In this document: piece after piece, positions 43,954 to 52,775 of the stretch
Layout of the letters: each line of letters opens with the position of its first letter
Position numbering within the stretch: the stretch's first letter is position 1
Assembly: GCA_016930085.1 (NCBI GenBank)
Contig: JAFGHO010000093.1
Coordinates: 1 to 64,000 of the forward strand
DNA length: 64,000 nucleotides
Origin: Spirochaetales bacterium
GTDB lineage: Bacteria; Spirochaetota; Spirochaetia; SZUA-6; JAFGRV01
Direction of reading: 5' to 3'
Translations under genes and position numbers: made by a program
The notes under the pieces: model-generated
Told to the model about the DNA's origin: nothing
Database searches by the model: none
What the model saw: only the letters and a program-made list of their open reading frames with translations

Positions 43954-45788
43954 TGAAGACCGCCGCTTTGCGGAGATCCGGGAAAACCCGCGCCTTCATA
44001 TTTATGATCCTTTGCAGCTTCATGCTGATTCAAACCGGCGCGCTGTCGCAGGAGTCAAAGGACAGCGATTGGTACTATGAAGAAGCGGAAAAAGCGATTT
44101 CAGAAGAACACTATGAATACGCGGTCACATTGTTACAGGAAGCGAAAAGGCTGTTCCCCGATACACCCCAATTTCACCTCGAATTGGGGGATCTTTACTA
44201 CGAAAAAAAATTTTACAACCTCGCCCTCGATGAATATCTCGGGGCGGAGACGATCGATCCATACGACTACGATACCCTCGACCAGATTCAGCGTTGTTAC
44301 GGGTACCTCAACCGGGAACAGAAATCGATCGAATACCTCGAGAAAATACTCGAGCTTTTCCCCCTCGACGAGTACTCCTCGAGTGTCGATACGGTTGACG
44401 ATCTCGGCTGGATGTACTTCAAAACCCATCAACTCGAAAAAGGAGAAAAGCTTTTACTCGAAACGCTTCAGTCGAGGGATGATTATGAGGTAAACCGGGG
44501 ATTGACGATGACCCTCGGCACCATTTATTCGGGAATTTACGATTACGAACAATCGAAAAAATACTACCTCGAAGCCATTGATGAAGCGGAGGAAGACGGA
44601 GATTATCATTTCTCCTCGGTAGCGTATTACAACCTTTCCCTTCTCGAACACAGCTTCTTCAATTTCAATTCGGCACTCCTCTATACCAACCGGTCGATCG
44701 AAAGCCAGGACAGGGCGACCGGCCATCTCGCAAAAGGCGAACTCTTCCAGTCCCAGATGAACTTCGATAAGGCATTATCGGAATATGAGGCGGGAATGGC
44801 AAAAGACGAAACGCCTTTGACAAAGATAAATATAGCGATTCTGCATAGAATCTTCGGCGATCTGGAAACCGCCCTGGCATACGCGAACGATGTTTTCAAC
44901 CTGAAAGATCAGTCATGGATGCTCAACTTCGGTACGGATCTGATACGCCATTCCGAAGAACTCCATGAAATTCTTGCTGATATCTATACAAGTCTTGCCG
45001 CCAGGGAGATGCGTATTCCGCGAGCGGGACTCTACGAACAGGCCGTTTCGTTTATCAGCTACATCCGGTATGGTTTGCTGGCATACTATCACCGGCAGCA
45101 GTGCAGAATGGCCTGCCTCACGGTGGGAAAGGAATACCTCAGGGAAAAAAATCTCAAGGATGCCTACTGGCAGTTCTATCAGGCAAACAAAGATTACCCC
45201 GACATCGCCCTGAAATATCTCAGGCTGGCCCGCGATATTGAAACGGCGGTTGCTCCCCATGCGGAAGCGTATTATCTTCTCGAAGAGGGAATCCTCCTTA
45301 AAAACGCCCGCATCATCCGTGAAGTCCTTGATAAATTCGATCCCTTCTGGGAAAAAGAGGAAATCGCAGAAGCTCTCTCCGCCCTGGTTCCCCTGCTGCC
45401 GGAAGGAAGCGAAGAACGAAGGGCATCAATCAACAGGCTTTATGGGATTAATCCGGGGGCACTTCTCCAGAACGGATTCGGTCTTCCCCTTGAAGTCGAA
45501 TTGAACTTATCGGGAATGGTCCGGACGGCTTCCGAATCGATTATCGCGCTGCTCAAAAGGGCGGGCTCGGAAATCTCACAGGGGAAAGGCCGTTCCGGAT
45601 ACGGATTCAGGTATCGGCTCGAAATAGCCTGGGACGCAGAAGATGATCCCGCATGCCGTCTCATTGACGGTGAAAAGGACGAGACGATTATCGACGAACG
45701 CTTCACACTCCCCCCGGGGACGCCGGACCGGAAGGCGGCCGTCCTGCTTGAAAAGCTGCTTCTCGGCTATATATATAAGGTTGAGTGA
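43953..45788 (+). CDS. Exported tetratricopeptide-repeat protein
   Basis: 611 residues. Its ATG overlaps the preceding TGA by one base (TGATG), marking it as the fourth gene of the moxR operon. A signal peptide covers about 1-33 (R-A-F-I-F-M-I-L-C-S-F-M-L-I-Q-T-G-A-L-S-Q), so the TPR solenoid is in the periplasm. Repeats are clear in the first 320 residues (A-V-T-L-L-Q-E-A-K-R-L-F-P, L-A-L-D-E-Y-L-G-A, S-I-E-Y-L-E-K-I-L-E-L-F-P, A-L-S-E-Y-E-A-G). The C-terminal part is less regular. It may scaffold the extracytoplasmic side of the transglutaminase protein. No enzymatic motif. Confidence 0.9.
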   Translation: MKTAALRRSGKTRAFIFMILCSFMLIQTGALSQESKDSDWYYEEAEKAISEEHYEYAVTLLQEAKRLFPDTPQFHLELGDLYYEKKFYNLALDEYLGAETIDPYDYDTLDQIQRCYGYLNREQKSIEYLEKILELFPLDEYSSSVDTVDDLGWMYFKTHQLEKGEKLLLETLQSRDDYEVNRGLTMTLGTIYSGIYDYEQSKKYYLEAIDEAEEDGDYHFSSVAYYNLSLLEHSFFNFNSALLYTNRSIESQDRATGHLAKGELFQSQMNFDKALSEYEAGMAKDETPLTKINIAILHRIFGDLETALAYANDVFNLKDQSWMLNFGTDLIRHSEELHEILADIYTSLAAREMRIPRAGLYEQAVSFISYIRYGLLAYYHRQQCRMACLTVGKEYLREKNLKDAYWQFYQANKDYPDIALKYLRLARDIETAVAPHAEAYYLLEEGILLKNARIIREVLDKFDPFWEKEEIAEALSALVPLLPEGSEERRASINRLYGINPGALLQNGFGLPLEVELNLSGMVRTASESIIALLKRAGSEISQGKGRSGYGFRYRLEIAWDAEDDPACRLIDGEKDETIIDERFTLPPGTPDRKAAVLLEKLLLGYIYKVE

Positions 45789-45942
45789 CGAAGGGCATCA
45801 ATGGGGAGAGCAAAGAATGAGTCGATATCAAACGGTCTTGAGACAATCCCGATAAACGCCGGGAACATGTGCGTGTAAGAGTATTCTACATGACATATCA
45901 AAAATAATCACACACAAATCTTCCAATCCCGGTACCCACTTA

Positions 45943-46566
45943 TCATATTTCAAGAAAACCCAGTGACGGGCCGTCGCCCACGGCGAAAAGCTTGAGGCGA
46001 TTTTCTTCATCGAAAATATACACGATATATATCCATTCCCGAAGACGCGTTTCATACGCCGCGTCGTATGTCCCCCCTTCGAGATATTCGAGCGACTCTG
46101 CTTCGACAGCCTTATCCGATGTCACGGCCTTTTTTCGTATGTCGTAAATGAACCGAATCATACGGCCGTTTTCGACCATGAATTGCCGCTCTGCCTTGTA
46201 CGCGTTTTTCACTTTTTCGAAGGAATCCCCGTACCCGATACCCCTTGACGTTGCATAATAGTCTTTCGGTTTTTTTTCTTCATTACCGAGTATAATCGCC
46301 GATACCCTGCCCTCATCGTAACAAAAAGAAAAAGGGTAAGATGAAATGCCGTCTCCCGATGAACCGGCCTTCAAATCACCCCCAAAGCGTCTGATAATCT
46401 CCGATCTCTCCATTCCCAGCCGCAATGTCAGGTTCTCTTCGATCAACCTTACCTCGAGTTCATCGTCATACATTCCGGTCGTCTCAGGGCTTAAAAGCGA
46501 TCTGGTGATCCCGCAGCCGGCAAGCAGCAGGAACACAAGGCATACGGCGCCGTAATATCTGATCAT
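45943..46566 (-). CDS. Lipoprotein with two BamE-like half repeats
   Basis: 207 residues. The lipobox is LLAGC (Cys18), and AAGGAAG stands eight bases before ATG 46566. Two segments share the pattern of the small BamE/SmpA fold: L-R-L-G-M-E-R-S-E-I-I-R-R-F-G-G and G-I-G-Y-G-D-S-F-E-K-V-K-N-A-Y. In BamE-like proteins the G-M-(S/T)-x-x-x-V-x-x-x-(F/L)-G stretch is diagnostic, but several unrelated lipoproteins use it too. A specific role in outer-membrane assembly is therefore not claimed. It is convergent with the TPR gene and divergent from the flavoprotein gene. Confidence 0.75.
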   Translation of the reverse strand: MIRYYGAVCLVFLLLAGCGITRSLLSPETTGMYDDELEVRLIEENLTLRLGMERSEIIRRFGGDLKAGSSGDGISSYPFSFCYDEGRVSAIILGNEEKKPKDYYATSRGIGYGDSFEKVKNAYKAERQFMVENGRMIRFIYDIRKKAVTSDKAVEAESLEYLEGGTYDAAYETRLREWIYIVYIFDEENRLKLFAVGDGPSLGFLEI

Positions 46567-46761
46567 AGCGTTATCTTCCTTTTCGCCTTCCGGGTGACCG
46601 GCGGACCGGTCATCGTGAGGCTATCACTATTTTTGTTTTTCATCAATATACGGCCACGCTTTTCCTTCTTCCCTTCTGGGCTAAATCCGGTTTTTCGATT
46701 ATATTTTAGTGATGGCACGAGAAGCGGACAGCAATACATCATACAGAAAGGACAAAACGGC

Positions 46762-48471
46762 ATGAAAAAAAGGCTTATAATTGTGGGCGGCGTTGCCGGC
46801 GGCTCATCGTGCGCCGTACGCTCGCGCAGGCTTTCCGAGGAAGCGGAAATTATTCTTTTCGAACAGGGCTCCCATGTCTCGTTTGCAAGCTGCGGTCTTC
46901 CCTACTACGTCGGTGACATTATAAAGGAAAGGGACAGGTTGATCGTCACAAAACCCAGCCTCTTCAAAAAGCGGTTCAACATCGATGTCAGGCTGCATCA
47001 TCGTGTTGTTTCCATAGAGAGTGAGAAAAAGGAAGTCGAAGTCGAGGATCGCGAGGCGGGGACAAGGTACCGTGAATCATATGACGAGCTTCTCCTTTCA
47101 CCGGGGGCGTCCCCCCTTGTTCCCGATATCGATGGCATCGATGCAAAGGCGATATTCACCGTCAAAACCATCGAAGATACCGACGCGATACACTCGTGGA
47201 TCGACGGACACAATGTTGCCAGAGCGGCCGTGATCGGCGGCGGATTTATCGGGCTTGAAATGGCGGAAAATCTACACGAACGAAAGATAGCGGTGACGTT
47301 GATCGAGATGCTCGATCAACTCATGCCCCAGATCGATCCCGAAATGGCGGCCGTCATTCACCGGCATCTGAACGATCAAGGGGTCTCGCTTCGTTTGGGA
47401 AACCGGGTAACCGGATTCATTCATAATGACGACAATACACTCACCGTCGTCTGCGCCTCCGGCGCCAGGATCACGGTGGATATGGTGATTCTTTCGATCG
47501 GCGTCAAACCCGAAACACAACTCGCCCGCGGCGCGGGGTGCGAGATCGGGGAATCGGGGGGTATTTCGGTGAACGGCCATATGCAGACCTCCGTCCCCCA
47601 TATCTGGGCCGTCGGCGATGCGGTCGAGGTCACCAATATCACAACGGGCAGACCGGCGCTGCTTCCCCTAGCCGGTCCCGCGAACCGCCAGGGCAGGCTG
47701 GTCGCAGATTGCATATTCGGCAAGCCCCCGATGCCCGAATTTCGCGGCGTTCAGGGAACGTTCGTCTGCGGCATCGCCGGACTCACCATTGCCGCAACCG
47801 GGTTGAGTGAGAATCAGATAAAAAAAATGTACGGAGACTCCCCCCCGTTTTCCTTTGAGAAGATCCACCTCAATCCCGCGAATCACGCGGAATACTATCC
47901 CGGAGCCGAATACATGCTTATAAAGCTTCTTTTTTCCCCCGACGACGGGAAAATACTCGGCGCCCAGGCGATCGGGGGAACTGGAACGGAAAAACGGATC
48001 GACGTGATCAGTATGGCGATACAAAAAGGGGGGACCGTGTACGATCTCGAGCAGGCCGAACTCTGTTACGCTCCCCAGTACGGCGCGGCCAGGGACCCCG
48101 TTAATATCGCGGGAATGATCGCCGCCAACATTCTCCGCGGATACGTCGGGATTGTTCATTGGGACGATTATCCCGACCGGAACGTATTCCTCCTCGATGT
48201 CAGGACACGTCGGGAATATGAGGCGGCGCATCTGGAAAACGCGGTCAATATCAATGTGAATGTTTTAAGGGAAGAGACGGCTTCGCTGCCCCGGGACAGG
48301 GACATCTGGGTGTATTGCCTGAGCGGTCAGCGGTCTTACTACGCAGCACGCCAGCTTCTCCAGCAGGGATTCATGGCCAAAAATATGAACGGCGGTTATT
48401 ATCTCTACGGTCTGTACAGGGAAATGAACATGACGGGAGACGCTCACGACAAAGAGGACCTCCCGGCATAA
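46762..48471 (+). CDS. CoA-disulfide reductase / rhodanese fusion flavoprotein
   Basis: 569 residues from ATG 46762 (AAAGGA ten bases upstream); the frame is open 56 codons further but that part looks non-coding. FAD-binding G-G-V-A-G-G-S lies at 9-15, and NAD(P)-binding A-V-I-G-G-G-F-I-G-L-E near 150. Cys44 in S-F-A-S-C-G-L-P-Y-Y is the single redox cysteine of CoA-disulfide reductases. A dimerisation domain follows. From about 465 a rhodanese domain has Cys519 in V-Y-C-L-S-G-Q-R-S. Fusions of this type (CoADR-RHD) reduce CoA disulfide, CoA persulfide or polysulfide with NAD(P)H in the cytosol, for thiol balance or sulfur respiration. Which substrate is used here is not determined. Confidence 0.93.
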   Translation: MKKRLIIVGGVAGGSSCAVRSRRLSEEAEIILFEQGSHVSFASCGLPYYVGDIIKERDRLIVTKPSLFKKRFNIDVRLHHRVVSIESEKKEVEVEDREAGTRYRESYDELLLSPGASPLVPDIDGIDAKAIFTVKTIEDTDAIHSWIDGHNVARAAVIGGGFIGLEMAENLHERKIAVTLIEMLDQLMPQIDPEMAAVIHRHLNDQGVSLRLGNRVTGFIHNDDNTLTVVCASGARITVDMVILSIGVKPETQLARGAGCEIGESGGISVNGHMQTSVPHIWAVGDAVEVTNITTGRPALLPLAGPANRQGRLVADCIFGKPPMPEFRGVQGTFVCGIAGLTIAATGLSENQIKKMYGDSPPFSFEKIHLNPANHAEYYPGAEYMLIKLLFSPDDGKILGAQAIGGTGTEKRIDVISMAIQKGGTVYDLEQAELCYAPQYGAARDPVNIAGMIAANILRGYVGIVHWDDYPDRNVFLLDVRTRREYEAAHLENAVNINVNVLREETASLPRDRDIWVYCLSGQRSYYAARQLLQQGFMAKNMNGGYYLYGLYREMNMTGDAHDKEDLPA

Positions 48472-48493
48472 CCGATATGATTCGGGCGGTGTT

Positions 48494-50179
48494 CTATTCG
48501 TCAAGCCGCCCGGTCTGCGTTTCGATAAATGCACAGAACGCCGAATACTTCTCGTAAAGCCTTTCGTATTGCCGGTTTCTGTCCGGATCGGGGACATATT
48601 CCTTCTCGAAACCACTTTCCATGGCCGCCTGGGCGGTTTCGATGTCCTTGTGAATCCCCGCCGCGACAGCGGCAAACATCGCCGCACCGAGAGCGCAGGC
48701 CTGCTCCGATGCCGCTACTTTTATCTTTTTGCCGAGCACGTCCGCGACAACCTGCATGATAAACGGCGATTTTTTTGCTACCCCGCCAAGGGCGATCACT
48801 TCCTTTATTTCTATTCCTTCTTCATGAAAACGGTCCACGATTTTTTTTGCACCGAAGGCGGTACTTTCAACGAGTGCCCGGAAAATTCGCGGAGCGTCGC
48901 TTCCGAGATTGAGTCCGGCAATCGCGCCTTTGACCAGCTGATTGGCATACGGCGTCCTCCTCCCGTTCATCCAGTCGATCGCGATAATCGATTCATCGAC
49001 AGGAAGTGCCGCCGCCTGCCGTGAAAGCTCCGGAATGATCCGGTCCTCCGCCTTCCCGGTTATGTTTTCCCTTTTCCTTTCATCCGTATCGGCCTTGCCG
49101 ATAACATGCAGAAGCGGCCATGCGAGAAGTTGTTGAAACCATGCATAAATGTCGCCGAAGGCGCTTTGTCCCGCTTCCATTCCCATCATACCGGGAACGA
49201 TTGAACCATCCACCTGGCCGCAGATTCCCCTGATGAGTTTGTCGCCGATATCGTCAAGCGGGGCGATCAACATGTCACAGGTCGAAGTTCCCATCACCTT
49301 GCTCAGCACATACGGTCTTATTCCGCCCCCGACAGCGCCCATGTGGGCGTCGAACGCACCGACACCCACGGCCACCTCGCGGCCGCCTATCCCGAGCCGC
49401 TTCGCCCACACAGGTGAAAGGCTTCCCGCTTTTTCACAACTCGTGTACGTATCCCGATACAACCTTCCCCTTATTTCGTCAAGAAGGGGATCGAGTTTTA
49501 CAAGAAAGTCCCGATGGGGTAGACCGTGAAAGGATTCGTGCCACATTGCCTTATGCCCGGCCGCGCACCTGCTGCGTTTGACCGACGCCGCGTCGCTGCA
49601 CCCGGTCAATAACGCGGGTATCCAGTCGCAATGTTCGATCCAGGAACAGGCGGCTTCCCTGACGGACGAATCGGTTCTGATGACATGCAGCAATTTCGCC
49701 CAGAACCATTCGGAGGAATAGACACCCCCCGAATATTTCGTGTAATCGGTTCCCCCCCATGTTTTTGCCAGATGATTGATCTCATCCGCCTCTTTCACGG
49801 CGGAATGGTCCTTCCAGAGCACGAACATCGCGTTCGGATTGTCGTTGAATTCGGACCTCAGGGCAAGCGGCATTCCCCGTCTGTCGACGGCGCAGGGGGT
49901 GGAACCGGTCGTATCCACGGAAATACCCGCGACGTTTCTTGCCGCTTCTTTCGGGGCTTTTTTCAGACACCCGGTGACAACCTCCTCCAATCCCTCAATA
50001 TAATCCAGGGGATGCTGCCTGAACCGGTTGTTGACGGGATCACAATAGAGGCCCGATTTCCACAGCCGGTAATGATAAATATGCGTTGAGATTTCACTCC
50101 CGTCCGATGCGTCGACGAGCAGGGCTCGGACGGAATCCGTTCCAAAATCGATTCCGATAACATATCCTTTTTCTTTCAT
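48494..50179 (-). CDS. araB: Ribulokinase
   Basis: 561 residues, similar to E. coli AraB over its full length: G-I-D-F-G-T-D-S-V-R-A-L-L-V-D at the N-terminus, F-V-L-W-K-D-H, Y-S-S-E-W-F-W-A-K, A-F-D-A-H-M-G-A-V-G, G-Q-V-D-G-S-(I)-V-P-G, D-W-(M)-N-G-R-R-T-P and G-G-(V)-A-(K)-K. It phosphorylates L-ribulose (and in E. coli also other ketopentoses) with ATP to the 5-phosphate, the second step of L-arabinose use. araA and araD are not nearby. A LacI-type palindrome lies about 110 bases upstream. It is the last gene of a run of minus-strand genes that includes transketolase subunits, which could process the resulting pentose phosphate. Its stop is 22 bases from that of the convergent flavoprotein gene. 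Confidence 0.95.
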   Translation of the reverse strand: MKEKGYVIGIDFGTDSVRALLVDASDGSEISTHIYHYRLWKSGLYCDPVNNRFRQHPLDYIEGLEEVVTGCLKKAPKEAARNVAGISVDTTGSTPCAVDRRGMPLALRSEFNDNPNAMFVLWKDHSAVKEADEINHLAKTWGGTDYTKYSGGVYSSEWFWAKLLHVIRTDSSVREAACSWIEHCDWIPALLTGCSDAASVKRSRCAAGHKAMWHESFHGLPHRDFLVKLDPLLDEIRGRLYRDTYTSCEKAGSLSPVWAKRLGIGGREVAVGVGAFDAHMGAVGGGIRPYVLSKVMGTSTCDMLIAPLDDIGDKLIRGICGQVDGSIVPGMMGMEAGQSAFGDIYAWFQQLLAWPLLHVIGKADTDERKRENITGKAEDRIIPELSRQAAALPVDESIIAIDWMNGRRTPYANQLVKGAIAGLNLGSDAPRIFRALVESTAFGAKKIVDRFHEEGIEIKEVIALGGVAKKSPFIMQVVADVLGKKIKVAASEQACALGAAMFAAVAAGIHKDIETAQAAMESGFEKEYVPDPDRNRQYERLYEKYSAFCAFIETQTGRLDE

Positions 50180-50289
50180 ACCTGGTACCGCTTCCTTCTT
50201 TCATACTATTGATCGAAACAGTAACGCCTGTCTTTTTTCCGGCCGCTTTTCATTCCGAAGTAAAGACCGGTCCGCACATCGGCGTCCAT

Positions 50290-50305
50290 ACGATAACGTT
50301 ATCGT
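50290..50305. promoter_or_regulatory. LacI-type palindromic operator upstream of araB
   Basis: ACGATAACGTTATCGT is a perfect 16-bp palindrome with a central CG, the hallmark of LacI/GalR operators. It lies 111 bases upstream of the araB start in a 179-base gap. The lacI-family gene at 24902-25957 is the only such regulator visible here, but the regulator could be elsewhere. Confidence 0.6.
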
Positions 50306-50358
50306 TACCGCAGATATGCAATCACATCGTATTCACCCCGGCCTGATTTGTCAAGCGA

Positions 50359-51513
50359 TCAGCGGTCTTTCAACTGCTGCCGTATGAACTCGCGGACATC
50401 CTCCGTCTCGAATCCGGAGCCGTCTTCATGCGAGGCGTCCCTGATCGGCTTGTCGAACTGCTCTTCGGTAATGGAAAAATGCTCCATAATGAGCCCGGCA
50501 TCGACCCCGGATAATTCCGATACCTGTCTGAAGGTATCCCGACCCTTGATATCGTCCGGATTGAACGCGCCTTGTTCGCCGGTCGTTTCTTCCAGTGTTT
50601 TCAACGTCCATTCGAAACCGCCGGTTATCGTCGCCGCCCCGATAACGGCCGCGAAGATAAGAAAGGAGGCCGTTGTAACGGTAAAGGGAGAGACTCTGCT
50701 TTTTTTGGGCCCTTCGATAAACAGTGTATTTTCGACCGGACAAACGTTCACGCATTCCGAACAGGCGATGCATTCGGAAGAGTCGACTGTAACCGTCTCC
50801 TCGACCTTGATATTGACCGGACAGGCCTTGTTGCACGCGTGGCAATGAATACAGGTCGTGTCGTTTCTCCTGATCCGGAAAAGACCGATCCTGTTGATCA
50901 GTCCCAGGAAGGCCCCCATGGGACAAAGGTATTTGCAGAAAAAACGGTCCACGAAGAAGGAACCGGCCAGGCTAACCGCCAGCACTGCGAATCCTATTGA
51001 AAACTCGGTGAAAAGATCGGAAGAGAAGAGGTGGTGGTAGGTTGCCCACGGATCGTATGGCCGTATTGCGAGTTCCCCCAGGATTGCCGATAGAACGACA
51101 AATACGACCAGAACAATATACTTGATGTACCGCGCCGGTTTGTCGAGTACGGCCGGAACTTCGAGACGTTTTTTGAAGATCTTTTTACCAGCCCTCCCGA
51201 ACAACTCCTGCAATGTACCGAGGGGGCAGAGGCTGCCGCAGAACGACCGGCGGAAGAGGACCGCCACAATGAGGGTGGCGAAAAGCAGGATAAAACTGCT
51301 CCATGCGATCTTGCTCAACATCGCGCCCGTGGTAATGAGGGTGATGGCCGATTCGATCCCCCCGAAAGGACAGAATGCGTCCACACCCGCCGGGGTCCAC
51401 CCTTTCCCGTACTGATGCAGTAAACCGAGGGTTGTCGATGTCGCCAGCACGAGCAATAAAACGACGATGCGGACGACGCGGCGTCCTTTTTGCAGTTGTC
51501 TGATTTTTTTCAT
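50359..51513 (-). CDS. NapH/CcoG-like membrane polyferredoxin
   Basis: 384 residues, ATG 51513 eight bases after AAGGAG. Residues 1-210 contain about five membrane segments with two C-x-x-x-C-P motifs (F-C-G-S-L-C-P-L-G and F-C-K-Y-L-C-P-M-G). Residues 215-275 hold two 4Fe-4S clusters (C-I-H-C-H-A-C-N-K-A-C-P and C-I-A-C-S-E-C-V-N-V-C-P). This is the architecture of NapH/NosR-like electron-transfer proteins. A third hydrophobic stretch precedes a soluble C-terminal tail of about 80 acidic residues of unknown role. The first membrane segment is followed by F-C-P-F-G-G, another possible redox or metal site. Why it lies between araB and the RuBisCO-like operon is unclear. Confidence 0.88.
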   Translation of the reverse strand: MKKIRQLQKGRRVVRIVVLLLVLATSTTLGLLHQYGKGWTPAGVDAFCPFGGIESAITLITTGAMLSKIAWSSFILLFATLIVAVLFRRSFCGSLCPLGTLQELFGRAGKKIFKKRLEVPAVLDKPARYIKYIVLVVFVVLSAILGELAIRPYDPWATYHHLFSSDLFTEFSIGFAVLAVSLAGSFFVDRFFCKYLCPMGAFLGLINRIGLFRIRRNDTTCIHCHACNKACPVNIKVEETVTVDSSECIACSECVNVCPVENTLFIEGPKKSRVSPFTVTTASFLIFAAVIGAATITGGFEWTLKTLEETTGEQGAFNPDDIKGRDTFRQVSELSGVDAGLIMEHFSITEEQFDKPIRDASHEDGSGFETEDVREFIRQQLKDR

Positions 51514-51647
51514 GGGCGATACTCCTTAATAAAGCATATTAACCATAAAATATACTTTTTTTCGCGATACGGAAAGCGTATGGCGAACAAAGTATACGGC
51601 ATCGGCAATGACGGGTTTCCATACAAAATCCCGGTCTTCCCTTTGAT

Positions 51648-52775
51648 TTAAACCGACATGACGATTTCCCTGAACATCCGGCATGTGGAGACGATGTCGT
51701 TTCCATGGGCGAAAAGGTCACCGCCTATGAGAAACGCCACATCCGTTCCGTAAAAATCTTTCATCATATCAAGCGACGAAAGTCCCATACCGCCCCCCGG
51801 TACCGGAAAGATCTTCCTGATTCCCGTCATATCTCTCACGCAGCCGTCCCTGACACCCCCGCATGAGGCCTTGCTGAATGTGAACCTTCCCCCGAAATTC
51901 GGAAAAATAGCCGCGTCCGAGCCCGCGAGACGGGGAAGTTCTCCAAAAAGAACCGCCGGAGAAATCCCCGACATGCCGTTCGTGACAAAACTTCCTTGAA
52001 ATGCCGGGTGGTAGATGAGGGGAAGGTCCAGATCATCGCTTGAAGCGATCCGTTTCACGGCGTCGTAGCCCGCGAGCCCGGGCGAGATCAGAAAAGCACC
52101 GGCCCCCACCCTTTTCGCGAATACGGCCCGCTCGAATAGTTCGTCACATCCGGAGGTGATATTCGGCGCGTAGATTGCAGCACCGCCCGTACGGGCATTT
52201 GCCTTATGTATCGCTTCCGCACACCTGGAAGCGCGTTCCTTGAAAGGGGCGAACACCTGATTCGAGAGGCCGTGATCGTCCTTGATGATATCGATGCCCC
52301 CGTATGCGAACCGGTAGGCGCGATGCGCGAGTTCGCGCGCCGGCAGCCCGAGTGGTTTGATGGCGGTGCAGAGAAGCGGGCGATCGTACGCGCCGCAGCG
52401 TTTCCGCAGACCGTCTATCCCGAAACGGGGTCCCTTGAAAAACCCAAGCATATGCGGCGACAGGTCGATCCGTTCGACCCGTATACCGGGTTTCAGGCTT
52501 GAATTACCGAACAGGACATTCAAAAATTGCGGGAAATCGGGTCCCGCTGTTTCATCGAGAAAACTGATAACGGCATCGTAACACCGGCGCCCGGCTTTCC
52601 GTAATGATTCGACCCTTCCGATCACCTCCCGTCCGATGTTTTCTTTCCGCACATATTGGAGGGGAAACTCGATTGTCTGCTCGATACATAAAGCCTCCGC
52701 CATCACCTCGGCTTCACCTTCACGGCAAAAAAGGCGGTAGGTAACGGTAAATCTATCTTTTACCGGTTCCTTCAT
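51648..52775 (-). CDS. RuBisCO-like protein (form IV)
   Basis: 375 residues, shorter than true RuBisCO large subunits (~470). The alpha/beta barrel carries T-A-I-K-P (Lys140, equivalent to catalytic Lys175), G-G-I-D-I-I-K-D-D-H with Lys165 at the position carbamylated in RuBisCO (Lys201) and both Asp residues, but His168 replaces the metal-ligand Glu204. Y-H-P-A-F-Q-G (His256) matches the His294 region. Loop 6 has no lysine corresponding to Lys334, and phosphate-site glycines remain (P-G-G-G-M-G, I-G-G-D). CO2 fixation is therefore unlikely; it should enolise or isomerise a sugar phosphate. Its ATG overlaps the stop of the transketolase C-subunit by one base, so the proteins are made together. 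Known form IV functions include methionine salvage and isoapionate breakdown; neither is supported by neighbours here except the transketolase. Confidence 0.92.
   Translation of the reverse strand: MKEPVKDRFTVTYRLFCREGEAEVMAEALCIEQTIEFPLQYVRKENIGREVIGRVESLRKAGRRCYDAVISFLDETAGPDFPQFLNVLFGNSSLKPGIRVERIDLSPHMLGFFKGPRFGIDGLRKRCGAYDRPLLCTAIKPLGLPARELAHRAYRFAYGGIDIIKDDHGLSNQVFAPFKERASRCAEAIHKANARTGGAAIYAPNITSGCDELFERAVFAKRVGAGAFLISPGLAGYDAVKRIASSDDLDLPLIYHPAFQGSFVTNGMSGISPAVLFGELPRLAGSDAAIFPNFGGRFTFSKASCGGVRDGCVRDMTGIRKIFPVPGGGMGLSSLDMMKDFYGTDVAFLIGGDLFAHGNDIVSTCRMFREIVMSV

Noticed and set aside
46595-46612. GC-rich hairpin TGACCGG-CGGA-CCGGTCA between two divergent genes
   Set aside because: Only seven base pairs, no T-run, and GC-rich sequence makes such palindromes frequent; no function inferred.
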